18,668 nt of DNA from Segatella copri (GCF_019127135.1 NZ_JAHOEA010000060.1:1-18668), one strand, 5' to 3'; shown: positions 6,803-13,802, counted from the stretch's first letter. Notes: a model not told the origin generated them from the letters alone. Translations and numbers: made by a program.

Positions 6803-8062
6803 ATGAGAGAATTAATCAAAGAAATATGGAGCACGTCGAAGCGCAACAAGCTCCGCACTTCGCTCACGGGATTTGCCGTTGCCTGGGGAATCTTCATGCT
6901 GATATTCCTGCTGGGCGCCGGCAACGGACTGATTAATGCCCAGTTGCAGCAAAGCACCCGATTCCTAGCCAACTCCATGCGAGTATTCCCGGGCGAAACC
7001 TCCAAGGCTTACAAGGGACTGAAGGAAGGCAGAAGCATCACGCTCAACGACAAGGATATCCTCATCAGCAACAAGACCTACGGCCAGTACGTGGATGATG
7101 TGGGTGGAAGACTGGAACAGTATAACGTGAACATCAACTATGGTGATAATTACGTGGCAAGCCAGTCATTGGTGGGTGTGGCTCCTACGCATCCCAAAAT
7201 CGACAAGACGGAGCTGATTGCCGGACGATTCATCAACGAAATCGATATGAAGGAGCAGCGCAAGAATGTGGTGCTGAGCCGAAGCCAGGCCAAAGAACTC
7301 TGCAAAGACTATCGTTCGCTGGTGGGCAAGAACGTAAAAATCAGCAACCTCAACTTCCAGGTGGTGGGAATCTACAAGGATGATGAATCGCGCAATAATA
7401 CCGAAGCCTTCATCGCCTACTCCACCATAAAGACCATCTACGCCAAGGGCGATGATGCGGGAAGTCTGGAGTTCACCATCAAGAACCTGAAGACCCAGGA
7501 GGATAACGAGCAGTTTGAGAAGAACTATCGTGCCAGCATCAACAATAACCATCAGGCAGCACCTGATGACGACCGCACCATCTGGCTCTGGAACCGATAC
7601 ATGGACAACATCCAGATGAACCAGGGAATCGCCATCATGCAGACGGCACTCTGGATTGTGGGTCTGTTCACCCTGCTGAGCGGAATCGTGGGCGTAAGCA
7701 ACATCATGCTCATCACCGTGAAGGAGCGAACCCGAGAGTTTGGCGTAAGAAAAGCCATCGGAGCCAAGCCTTGGTCGATACTGAAGCTCATCATTACCGA
7801 GAGCATCATCATCACCTCGTTCTTCGGCTACATCGGAATGGTCTGCGGCGTGGCGGCAAACGAAATCATGGATGCAACTATCGGTCACACCACCGTAGAT
7901 ACCGGACTGTTTAAAGCCGCCATGTTTGTGAATCCTACGGTGGGCATCGGCACCTGTATCGGCGCCACCATCACCATCGTCATCGCAGGCACCATCGCCG
8001 GACTCATCCCAGCCATCAAGGCTGCAAGAATCCGACCGATAGAGGCGCTGAGAGCGGAGTAG
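6803..8062 (+). CDS. MacB-like FtsX permease, first copy
   Basis: A 419-aa inner-membrane subunit with MacB layout: one helix near the N-terminus (about 20-43), a large periplasmic MacB_PCD-type domain (about 44-285), then three helices of the FtsX domain. The first of these is followed by the conserved VKERTREFGVRKAIGA stretch and the last by PAIKAARIRPIEALRAE. The frame is open from 6689, but the ATG at 6803 is 7 nt after the ATPase stop and gives the normal MRELIKEIW start. It is a paralogue of the next gene; shared features include KxYKGxxxGRS early in the periplasmic domain and INEMD/INEID. The two probably form a heterodimer. Confidence 0.9.
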   Translation: MRELIKEIWSTSKRNKLRTSLTGFAVAWGIFMLIFLLGAGNGLINAQLQQSTRFLANSMRVFPGETSKAYKGLKEGRSITLNDKDILISNKTYGQYVDDVGGRLEQYNVNINYGDNYVASQSLVGVAPTHPKIDKTELIAGRFINEIDMKEQRKNVVLSRSQAKELCKDYRSLVGKNVKISNLNFQVVGIYKDDESRNNTEAFIAYSTIKTIYAKGDDAGSLEFTIKNLKTQEDNEQFEKNYRASINNNHQAAPDDDRTIWLWNRYMDNIQMNQGIAIMQTALWIVGLFTLLSGIVGVSNIMLITVKERTREFGVRKAIGAKPWSILKLIITESIIITSFFGYIGMVCGVAANEIMDATIGHTTVDTGLFKAAMFVNPTVGIGTCIGATITIVIAGTIAGLIPAIKAARIRPIEALRAE

Positions 8063-8063
8063 C

Positions 8064-8091
8064 GATTAGTGATTAATGATTAGTGATTAAT
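8064..8091. repeat. Tandem 14-bp repeat between the permease genes
   Basis: Two perfect copies of GATTAGTGATTAAT, starting two bases after the first permease's stop codon. A second direct repeat, ATATAGACTA (8111-8120 and 8124-8133), follows. They fill an unusually long 75-nt gap inside an otherwise tight operon. Confidence 0.6.
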
Positions 8092-8099
8092 GGGGCTTA

Positions 8100-8116
8100 C
8101 ACCTTATTATATATAG
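8100..8116 (-). repeat. Dispersed palindromic motif, copy 4 (inverted)
   Basis: CACCTTATTATATATAG on the plus strand, i.e. CTATATATAATAAGGTG on the minus strand. It keeps the ATAAGGTG half; the other half is degenerate. It lies 21 nt upstream of the second permease start and is opposite in direction to the other copies. Confidence 0.5.
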
Positions 8117-8137
8117 ACTATAAATATAGACTAGGCT

Positions 8138-9385
8138 ATGCGATTAGATTTAGATACATATAAAGAGATTCTCGATACCATCACAAGGAACAAGAGCCGC
8201 AGTCTGCTTACGGGCTTCGGCGTGTTCTGGGGCGTGTTTATGCTCATCGCCCTGATGGGTGGCGGACAGGGACTGAAGGAGATGCTGCAAAACAACTTCA
8301 CAGGCTTTGCCACCAATACCGCTATCATCTGGGCGCAGAACACCACCAAACCCTACAAGGGATTCAACAAGGGGCGCTCCTGGCAGATGGAAGAGAAAGA
8401 CCTGGACAGATTGCGCCACCAGGTGCCCGAACTCGATGTCATTACCCCGCTGCTCTTTGGCGGCAACAAGTCGGTTGTGTTTGGAGACAAAAAATTCAGC
8501 GGCAGCACCCAGGGCGTAAATCCTGACTACGCCCAGGTTTCTGCGCCACAGATGTTTTACGGCAGATACATCAACGAGATGGATGTGCGCCAGCAGCGCA
8601 AGGTTTGCGTCATCGGCAAACAGATTTACAAGAATCTCTTTCCTGGCGGCGGTGATCCGTGCGGCAAGAGTGTAAGAGTTGATTCTACCTATTACATGGT
8701 GATAGGCGTAGATTACCGCTCGGGCAACGGCGTGAACTTCGGCGGTCGTGCCGATGAAACCATCACCCTGCCCCAATCGGTTTTGCGCAGCGCTTATAAC
8801 CGGGGTAAGGCGGTAGACATCATCGCCACCACCGGCAAAACGGGCGTAGTAATGAGCAGCATTGCCCAACGGATGAGAGAAACCGTGGCAAGAGCCCACA
8901 GCATAGACCCTACGGACGAAAAGGGCATTATGGTGTTCAATACCGAAGTTCTCTTCCAGATGCTCGACAACCTGTTCAAGGGCGTCAACTTCCTCATCTG
9001 GCTGGTAGGTATCGGTACCCTTCTCGCCGGCGCCATCGGAGTTTCCAACATCATGATGGTAACGGTAAAGGAGCGAACCACCGAGATAGGCATCCGCCGA
9101 GCCATCGGAGCCACGCCTAAGATGATTCTCTCGCAAATCATCTCCGAGAGTATTCTCCTCACCCTGGTAGCCGGCATGAGCGGCATCCTCTTCGGTGTTG
9201 CCATCCTGCAGATGCTGGAAGTAGGAAGTACCACGGATGGCATTCTTACCGCCCACTTCCAGGTAGATTTCTGGACGGCCATCTCTTCAGCCATCCTCAT
9301 CTGCATTCTCGGCGGCCTAGCCGGACTCGCCCCTGCATGGCGAGCGATGAGCATCAAGCCGGTAGATGCGATGAGAGACGAATAA
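8138..9385 (+). CDS. MacB-like FtsX permease, second copy
   Basis: A 415-aa FtsX-type permease with the same plan as its upstream neighbour: an N-terminal helix (about 21-41), a periplasmic MacB_PCD-like domain, then three C-terminal helices with VKERTTEIGIRRAIGA after the first and PAWRAMSIKPVDAMRDE at the end. It lies 75 nt after the first permease, with short repeats between. Tandem non-identical permeases served by one ATPase and one adaptor are common in Bacteroidota MacAB-like loci and suggest a heterodimeric complex. Likely substrates for the wider family are peptides, macrolides, lipoproteins or siderophores; none can be chosen from sequence. Confidence 0.9.
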   Translation: MRLDLDTYKEILDTITRNKSRSLLTGFGVFWGVFMLIALMGGGQGLKEMLQNNFTGFATNTAIIWAQNTTKPYKGFNKGRSWQMEEKDLDRLRHQVPELDVITPLLFGGNKSVVFGDKKFSGSTQGVNPDYAQVSAPQMFYGRYINEMDVRQQRKVCVIGKQIYKNLFPGGGDPCGKSVRVDSTYYMVIGVDYRSGNGVNFGGRADETITLPQSVLRSAYNRGKAVDIIATTGKTGVVMSSIAQRMRETVARAHSIDPTDEKGIMVFNTEVLFQMLDNLFKGVNFLIWLVGIGTLLAGAIGVSNIMMVTVKERTTEIGIRRAIGATPKMILSQIISESILLTLVAGMSGILFGVAILQMLEVGSTTDGILTAHFQVDFWTAISSAILICILGGLAGLAPAWRAMSIKPVDAMRDE

Positions 9386-9391
9386 ATAACT

Positions 9392-9496
9392 TTGAACTTT
9401 GAGATTTGAACATTGAACTTTATGAAATGCTTCAAGTCAATATCTCAGAGTTCATCAGGTAATCATAAAGTTCAACGTTCAAAATTCAAAGTTCAA
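9392..9496. repeat. 34-bp inverted repeat ending at the adaptor start codon
   Basis: Left arm 9392-9425 and right arm 9463-9496 are inverted copies matching at 31 of 34 positions by eye, separated by 37 nt. Both are made of TTGAAC/GTTCAA words. The right arm ends on the A of the adaptor's ATG and occupies the place of its ribosome-binding site, where no Shine-Dalgarno is seen. In mRNA the hairpin could hide the start codon. Confidence 0.7.
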
Positions 9497-10617
9497 TGTA
9501 TAAGAAGTATTCAAAGTTGATTGTTGCGGCGATTGTCGCCTTGATCTTCATCGGAACCTTCGTGTTCCTTTATGAGAAATCGCAGCCTAAGCCTGTGGAG
9601 TATACTGAGTTTACTCCTAAGATGGCTGATGTTTTGAAAACTACCGTCATCACAGGCAAGATTGAGCCTCGCAACGAGGTGAGCGTAAAGCCTCAGATTA
9701 GCGGTATCATCACCGAGATTTGCAAAGAAGCGGGTGATTATGTTCAGGCGGGCGAGGTTATCGCCAAGGTAAAGGTGATTCCGGATATGGGACAGCTCAG
9801 TTCGGCTCAGGCACGTGTGCGCCTTGCAGAAATCAACCTGAAACAGGCACAGGTGGATTACGGCCGCGAGGAACAGCTCTTCAAGAAACAGCTGGTCAGC
9901 GCTGATGAGTTTGATAAGGTAAAGCAGGCGATGAAACAGGCACGCGAGGAGGTTACCGCTGCCGAAGATGCTCTCCAGGTGGTGCGCGATGGTGTAAGCA
10001 AGAGCAATGCCAGCGCTTCTTCTACCCTCATCCGTTCTACCATCTCGGGCATTATCCTCGATATTCCGGTCAAGGTGGGTAACTCGGTGATTCTTGCCAA
10101 CACTTTCAACGATGGTACTACCATCGCCAGTGTGGCTAACATGAACGACCTCATCTTCCGTGGCAATATAGATGAAACCGAAGTGGGAAGTCTCGTTACA
10201 GGAATGCCGATGAAGATTACCATCGGAGCCTTGCAGAACCTCAACTTCGAGGCAAACCTGGAATATATCTCTCCTAAGGCTGTAGAAAACAATGGTGCCA
10301 ACCAGTTTGAGGTAAAGGCAGCCATCCGTTCTACCAAGGGCGGCAAGATCCGTTCTGGCTACAGCGCCAATGCCGAGATTGTACTGGCAAAGGCTACCCA
10401 TGTACTCACCGTACCGGAGAGTGCCATCGAGTTTAGCGGCGATTCTACCTTTGTATATATCATAAAAGGTAGCGGCGAGAAGAAGACTTATGAGCGCAAA
10501 CAGGTAACTACCGGTTTGAGCGATGGAGTAAATATTGAAATCAAGAAGGGTCTGGGACTCAAAGACAAGGTTCGCGGTCCTCAGGTAATGGCAGAAAATA
10601 AGGATGATGACGAATAG
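9496..10617 (+). CDS. HlyD/MacA-type periplasmic adaptor protein
   Basis: A 373-aa membrane-fusion protein. Residues about 8-27 form a single N-terminal anchor. A barrel-sandwich (lipoyl-like) half follows (VKPQISGIITEI and EVIAKVKV). Next comes an alpha-helical hairpin rich in Gln, Lys and Glu (about 95-165), then the second lipoyl half (about 178-195, STISGIILDIPVKVG), a beta-barrel (about 210-275) and a C-terminal membrane-proximal domain ending in an acidic tail. It should link the two FtsX permeases to an outer-membrane channel; no TolC-like gene is in this operon, so the channel must be encoded elsewhere. It lies 110 nt downstream of the second permease, after a large inverted repeat. 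A terminator overlaps its stop codon. Confidence 0.92.
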   Translation: MYKKYSKLIVAAIVALIFIGTFVFLYEKSQPKPVEYTEFTPKMADVLKTTVITGKIEPRNEVSVKPQISGIITEICKEAGDYVQAGEVIAKVKVIPDMGQLSSAQARVRLAEINLKQAQVDYGREEQLFKKQLVSADEFDKVKQAMKQAREEVTAAEDALQVVRDGVSKSNASASSTLIRSTISGIILDIPVKVGNSVILANTFNDGTTIASVANMNDLIFRGNIDETEVGSLVTGMPMKITIGALQNLNFEANLEYISPKAVENNGANQFEVKAAIRSTKGGKIRSGYSANAEIVLAKATHVLTVPESAIEFSGDSTFVYIIKGSGEKKTYERKQVTTGLSDGVNIEIKKGLGLKDKVRGPQVMAENKDDDE

Positions 10618-10639
10618 TCATCATCCTTATTCTTTTTTA
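10597..10639 (+). terminator. Terminator overlapping the adaptor stop codon
   Basis: AATAAGGATGATGAC (10597-10611) pairs perfectly with GTCATCATCCTTATT (10617-10631) around a 5-nt loop, followed by CTTTTTTAT. The coding end of the adaptor forms the left arm. It sits between convergent genes and may also slow transcription arriving from nagB. A smaller hairpin (GATAAC 10649-10654 with GTTATC 10661-10666) spans the nagB stop. Confidence 0.88.
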
Positions 10640-10654
10640 TAGGCATCAGATAAC

Positions 10655-11446
10655 TTAGATGTTATCCTTTTCGATATCCTTGAAGTAGCGGTAAGTACCC
10701 ACCTTCAGTTCATCGCAGGCAATCTCATCACAAACGATGATGCCATGCTGGTGCTGCTGCAGAGCGCTGATGGTCCAAGCCTGAGTAACAGGGCCTTCGA
10801 TGGCAGCCTGCAGGGCGCGCGCCTTGTTATGACCGTTACAGAGAATCATTACCTCTCGGGCAGCCATCACGGTACCCACACCTACAGTCAGAGCCAGACT
10901 AGGTACCTTCTCAGGATCATTGTCGAAGAAACGGGAGTTGGCAATCTTTGTATCTGTAGTGAGCGTTTTTACTCTTGTGCGGGAGGTTAGAGAAGAGAAT
11001 GGCTCGTTGAAAGCGATATGGCCATCAGGACCGATACCACCGATAAAGAGGTCGATGCCACCCGCTTCTTCTATCATCTGCTCATAATGACGGCACTCCT
11101 CTTCCAGGTTCTCGGCATTACCGTTCAGGATATGAATATTCTCCTTAGGGCAGTCGATATGATCGAAGAGATTGGCAGCCATGAAAGAGTGATAGCTCTC
11201 AGGATGAGATTCCGGCAAACCTACATATTCATCCATATTGAAGGTGATGACATGCTTGAACGAAACCTTGCCTTCTTTTACCGCCTTTACCAGATTGGCA
11301 TACATGCCCTGAGGTGAAGAACCGGTTGGCAAACCCAGAACAAAAGGACGTTCAGCAGTTGGTTGAAATCTGTTAATTGTTTCAATTACATGATCAGCTG
11401 CCCACTTTGACAGCTTCTCATAATCTTTTTCGATAATAACACGCAT
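10655..11446 (-). CDS. nagB: Glucosamine-6-phosphate deaminase
   Basis: Converts glucosamine 6-phosphate to fructose 6-phosphate and ammonia in cytosolic amino-sugar catabolism. The 263-aa protein keeps the NagB landmarks at the Escherichia coli numbering: phosphate loop [10 protein letters not shown] (38-47), D72 in FNMDEYVGL, and the catalytic D141, H143 and E148 in [13 protein letters not shown]. Length is close to the 266 aa of E. coli NagB. The short single-domain form is seen here, not the longer fused version also found in Bacteroidales. The ATG at 11446 gives the standard [10 protein letters not shown] start. It stands alone, with no nagA nearby, and converges with the efflux operon. 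Confidence 0.96.
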   Translation of the reverse strand: MRVIIEKDYEKLSKWAADHVIETINRFQPTAERPFVLGLPTGSSPQGMYANLVKAVKEGKVSFKHVITFNMDEYVGLPESHPESYHSFMAANLFDHIDCPKENIHILNGNAENLEEECRHYEQMIEEAGGIDLFIGGIGPDGHIAFNEPFSSLTSRTRVKTLTTDTKIANSRFFDNDPEKVPSLALTVGVGTVMAAREVMILCNGHNKARALQAAIEGPVTQAWTISALQQHQHGIIVCDEIACDELKVGTYRYFKDIEKDNI

Positions 11447-11484
11447 AATCTATTTTTTATTGTTTAGTTGTAAAATTCAGGAAA

Positions 11485-11492
11485 CAAAAATA
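11485..11492 (-). promoter_or_regulatory. Possible -7 element for nagB
   Basis: The minus strand reads TATTTTTG here, matching TAnnTTTG, about 38 nt upstream of the nagB start codon. No TTTG is found at the expected -33 distance, so support is weak in this A/T-rich stretch. Confidence 0.3.
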
Positions 11493-11531
11493 ATAAAAAT
11501 CTGTTTCATTACCGCTAAAAGATGGCAAAAA

Positions 11532-11984
11532 TTATATTTTTTTACAGTTTGCGGTATCCACTTCTTCATAGCCCTCCTGCTCTACATATTCATCGAAACC
11601 GATGCTGATATCGGCGCCATTCTGCTCGAAGAGACGCAGTAATTTCTGCTGCATATCGGGGGCGATGAGGATGGCGCCGCGCTTCGCCTTGCAATAGGTG
11701 CTTTCGCTGATATAGGGCGAAAAGTGCCAGAAATGAGGCGTATTGGCAGAAGGTATCGTACCGAACATGCGGCGGAATCCGCGTGCCATGCGTATGATTT
11801 TCTTCTGAAGCCGATAGGCGCAGCCCTGCTCGTTGCAGGCTATACGGTCCGGGTTCAGAATACTGAACACCTTCTCCGACTTACGCAACTTCTGATAACG
11901 CTCAAAACGAGCACAAAGGTGATGTACCGGGCACGCCTCCTTGAGACATACCGTATCAATGGAATGGATTGAAATGTTGTTCAT
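11532..11984 (-). CDS. DUF6078-like Cys-containing hypothetical protein
   Basis: A 150-aa protein resembling the DUF6078 family of Bacteroidales, whose function is unknown. I chose the ATG at 11984 (MNNISIHSID); the frame stays open to 12080, but the upstream residues look random. The N-terminal half carries C13, C18, C24, C50 and C55, with histidines at 21-22, an arrangement that could bind a metal ion or be redox active. A basic stretch (about 56-73) and a conserved-looking HFWHFSPYISEST segment (84-96) follow. No signal peptide or membrane helix is seen. It stands between nagB and the VapE cassette on the same strand. Family recall is from memory and should be treated as moderate. Confidence 0.6.
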   Translation of the reverse strand: MNNISIHSIDTVCLKEACPVHHLCARFERYQKLRKSEKVFSILNPDRIACNEQGCAYRLQKKIIRMARGFRRMFGTIPSANTPHFWHFSPYISESTYCKAKRGAILIAPDMQQKLLRLFEQNGADISIGFDEYVEQEGYEEVDTANCKKI

Positions 11985-12165
11985 GTTCTTTATTTTTTTA
12001 GTTGGATAAATAATTTTTTCTTCGAAAGATTGAGAGGCTGTTATCGGCAAACAGCCAACTGGCGAACCACAGACAGCCAACTAGCCGCTATGAGAACAGT
12101 GGGCTGTTCTAGTCAGACAGCTATCAGAAAAGCCTGAGAAAGAATTTTAAGAAAGGAACTGCGAA
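11985..12165. other. Gap between the DUF6078-like gene and the VapE cassette
   Basis: No gene is visible. It holds two direct copies of ACAGCCAACT about 24 bp apart (near 12051 and 12075) and several other ACAG/CTGT words that could form weak hairpins. No convincing promoter for the DUF6078-like gene was found. Confidence 0.4.
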
Positions 12166-12272
12166 AAACTCTTCACTCTTCACCTAACCCCCGGAAATGC
12201 CGATAAACAGAGGGGATTCGAGGGGTGAAGAGTTGTTTCTCACTCTTCACCCACTCTTCACCACTCTTCACC
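12166..12272 (+). repeat. Left 107-bp inverted repeat of the VapE cassette
   Basis: Inverted copy of 13617-13723; my hand alignment gives 94 of 107 identical positions without gaps. It begins 22 nt after the VapE stop codon. It is built from the decamer GGTGAAGAGT and its complement: three tandem copies on the gene-proximal side, one in the opposite direction in the middle, and a GGTGAAGAGTGAAGAG end on the outer side. The middle forms an 11-bp hairpin with an 8-nt loop. Confidence 0.9.
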
Positions 12273-12294
12273 CATCTGCCGCTTAGCTATACTT

Positions 12295-13560
12295 TCAGAT
12301 TCTTACAAGCAGATAGGCCTGACCCTTCTTGGTATGCTTCATCTTGCAACCCAGAAGTTTGAGCGACTGACCGATGCGAATCTTGGTACTCAGATTACTG
12401 ATCAGCATCGGAAATCTTTCGTGCAGAACCTCGAAAACATCCGAACAGATGAGCCATTCGCCCGTTTCATTATCCTCGGGAACACGGAAGCAGCTCTTCA
12501 GCATCGACTCAAAATCATCCACCTTGAAGAAAGGAAGATTGCACTTCTGGATACGATCCACCTCGGCATTGGTAAACCAATAAGGCGTCTTCTTATGGCA
12601 AAGCTCATACATAACTTGTGCATAGAGCTGGTCATAAATGATGGGTGAACCGTTGTCGATATATTCACCTGCCGGAATGTGCAGACAGACGAAGCGGCGG
12701 CTACCCGTAGGGTCGCAGAGCGGATGCTCATCATTGGTGGTTGCCAGGAAAGAAGCGTAGCGCGGACGGTCATCCTGACTCTTGCCGAAGATAGGGCGCC
12801 CGTTCACCTTCACCTTCGAAAGCATCTGCTTCAGCTTGCCCTGCTGCGATGGTCCCATATTCGCAAACTCATCTATGTTGACATAGAGATTATGAGTGAG
12901 CGCCATCTCGGAATCAAACTTATTGGCAAAGTTGATGTGGTCGAGGAAATACTGGCGCAGATGATCCGGCAGCAGGCGATAGGCAAAGGTACTCTTGCCG
13001 CAACCCTGCTTGCCGATAAGCACAGGAGTGGTTTCGTTGCCATGAAACATATCCATCTGCAACCAGTGAGCGACAGCCGAACGGAGCCAGGTGGCGCACC
13101 ATCCCAACTGTTCACTTGTAAGCCCCGGAATTCTGCCAAAGAGTTCAGCCACATGGTTCTTACCATCCCATTCCGGCAGGTTCTCGAGATATTCCCTGAT
13201 AGGATCAAACTCCGGAACCTCTTCAGAACGTACGAACTCCTCAATATCCTGTCGGGGCGACTTCTTGCCTCCTACACCCAACCGCTTGGCGTGACGGACG
13301 ATAGAATTGAAAGCCTCCGGAGTCAGCACCTTCCAGGTTGAGTCAGAAGATTCCTCCTCTTCCCCACCGGTTTCCAATTCCTCTTCTACGGCCTCCTCGG
13401 CTTCGTCCTCATTCTTTGAGAGAGTGAAATACTCGGTTTTTCCACTTAGCACATTTCTACGGAAGAGATAATACTCATCGAGAAAACTCTCAACAAGAGA
13501 GAGTGCAGAAATTTCGTTTGTCATCTTATCTGATGACGATAAGGTTTTTAAATTTTCCAT
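12295..13560 (-). CDS. VapE-type P-loop ATPase (virulence-associated E family), no primase domain
   Basis: A 421-aa protein whose middle is a VapE/SF3-helicase-like ATPase: Walker A GKQGCGKST (183-191), Walker B LYVNIDE (225-231), sensor ATTND (273-277) and GSRRF with arginines 288-289. The N-terminal 175 residues contain a strongly acidic linker (51-73) and a helical region, but no primase motifs, unlike larger VapE/VirE proteins of phages and satellites. The C-terminal part (about 340-421) resembles the winged-helix-like DUF3874 segment of Bacteroidales homologues; that is recalled, not tested. In satellites such proteins unwind replication origins. Here it is alone between two 107-bp inverted repeats, with no integrase or phage gene. 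It could be a replication initiator of a small element or a domesticated one. Confidence 0.85.
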   Translation of the reverse strand: MENLKTLSSSDKMTNEISALSLVESFLDEYYLFRRNVLSGKTEYFTLSKNEDEAEEAVEEELETGGEEEESSDSTWKVLTPEAFNSIVRHAKRLGVGGKKSPRQDIEEFVRSEEVPEFDPIREYLENLPEWDGKNHVAELFGRIPGLTSEQLGWCATWLRSAVAHWLQMDMFHGNETTPVLIGKQGCGKSTFAYRLLPDHLRQYFLDHINFANKFDSEMALTHNLYVNIDEFANMGPSQQGKLKQMLSKVKVNGRPIFGKSQDDRPRYASFLATTNDEHPLCDPTGSRRFVCLHIPAGEYIDNGSPIIYDQLYAQVMYELCHKKTPYWFTNAEVDRIQKCNLPFFKVDDFESMLKSCFRVPEDNETGEWLICSDVFEVLHERFPMLISNLSTKIRIGQSLKLLGCKMKHTKKGQAYLLVRI

Positions 13561-13601
13561 TATGTGTAAATTTTAAGATTAATAATAATCATCCTTTTTG
13601 T

Positions 13602-13620
13602 CCTTATATATAATAAGGTG
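13602..13620 (+). repeat. Dispersed palindromic motif, copy 5
   Basis: CCTTATATATAATAAGGTG, identical to copy 3. It overlaps the first four bases of the right inverted repeat of the VapE cassette and lies in the predicted VapE leader. The left inverted repeat has no such motif beside it. Confidence 0.55.
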
Positions 13621-13723
13621 AAGAGTGGTGAAGAGTGGGTGAAGAGTAGTCTCTATCTCTTCACCCCTCGAAACCCCTCTGTTTATGGGCATTTCCGGGC
13701 TTCAGGTGAAGAGTGAAGAGTTT
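13617..13723 (-). repeat. Right 107-bp inverted repeat of the VapE cassette
   Basis: Inverted partner of 12166-12272. Reading rightward: three tandem GGTGAAGAGT-type units, a 10-nt loop, CTCTTCACCCC, a near-identical middle with CCCCTCTGTTTAT and GGCATTTCCGGG, and an outer end GGTGAAGAGTGAAGAGTTT. GGGTGAAGAG (13638-13647) and CTCTTCACCC (13658-13667) form a perfect 10-bp hairpin. It lies downstream of the predicted VapE promoter. Confidence 0.9.
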
Positions 13724-13770
13724 CAGCTCATTCATGGCTCAGCATTTCGCCGCTCTTTCGTTTTCGATTG

Positions 13771-13802
13771 CAAAGTTAATACTTCCCTTCGCCGATTCCA
13801 AA
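13771..13802 (-). promoter_or_regulatory. Promoter of the VapE-type gene
   Basis: On the minus strand TTTG (complement of 13799-13802), 20 nt, then TAACTTTG (complement of 13771-13778) fully match the Bacteroidota promoter. Start expected near 13764, giving a leader of about 200 nt that contains the whole right inverted repeat. Confidence 0.7.

Noticed and set aside
8150..9256. A 368-aa open frame on the minus strand opposite the second permease
   Set aside because: It is a His/Asp-rich shadow of a well-supported FtsX permease, with no domain or promoter.
9511..10401. A 296-aa open frame opposite the adaptor gene, and similar long frames at 7166-7888 and 12679-13341
   Set aside because: All are antisense to genes with clear family motifs; composition is that of shadow frames.
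12295..13560. Prophage or satellite remnant defined by the VapE gene
   Set aside because: No integrase, capsid, terminase, excisionase or att-like repeat was found in the window. The inverted-repeat cassette is a better description.
12166..13723. CRISPR array suggested by the repeated GGTGAAGAGT words
   Set aside because: Units are 10 bp, partly tandem without spacers and in both orientations; no cas gene is present.
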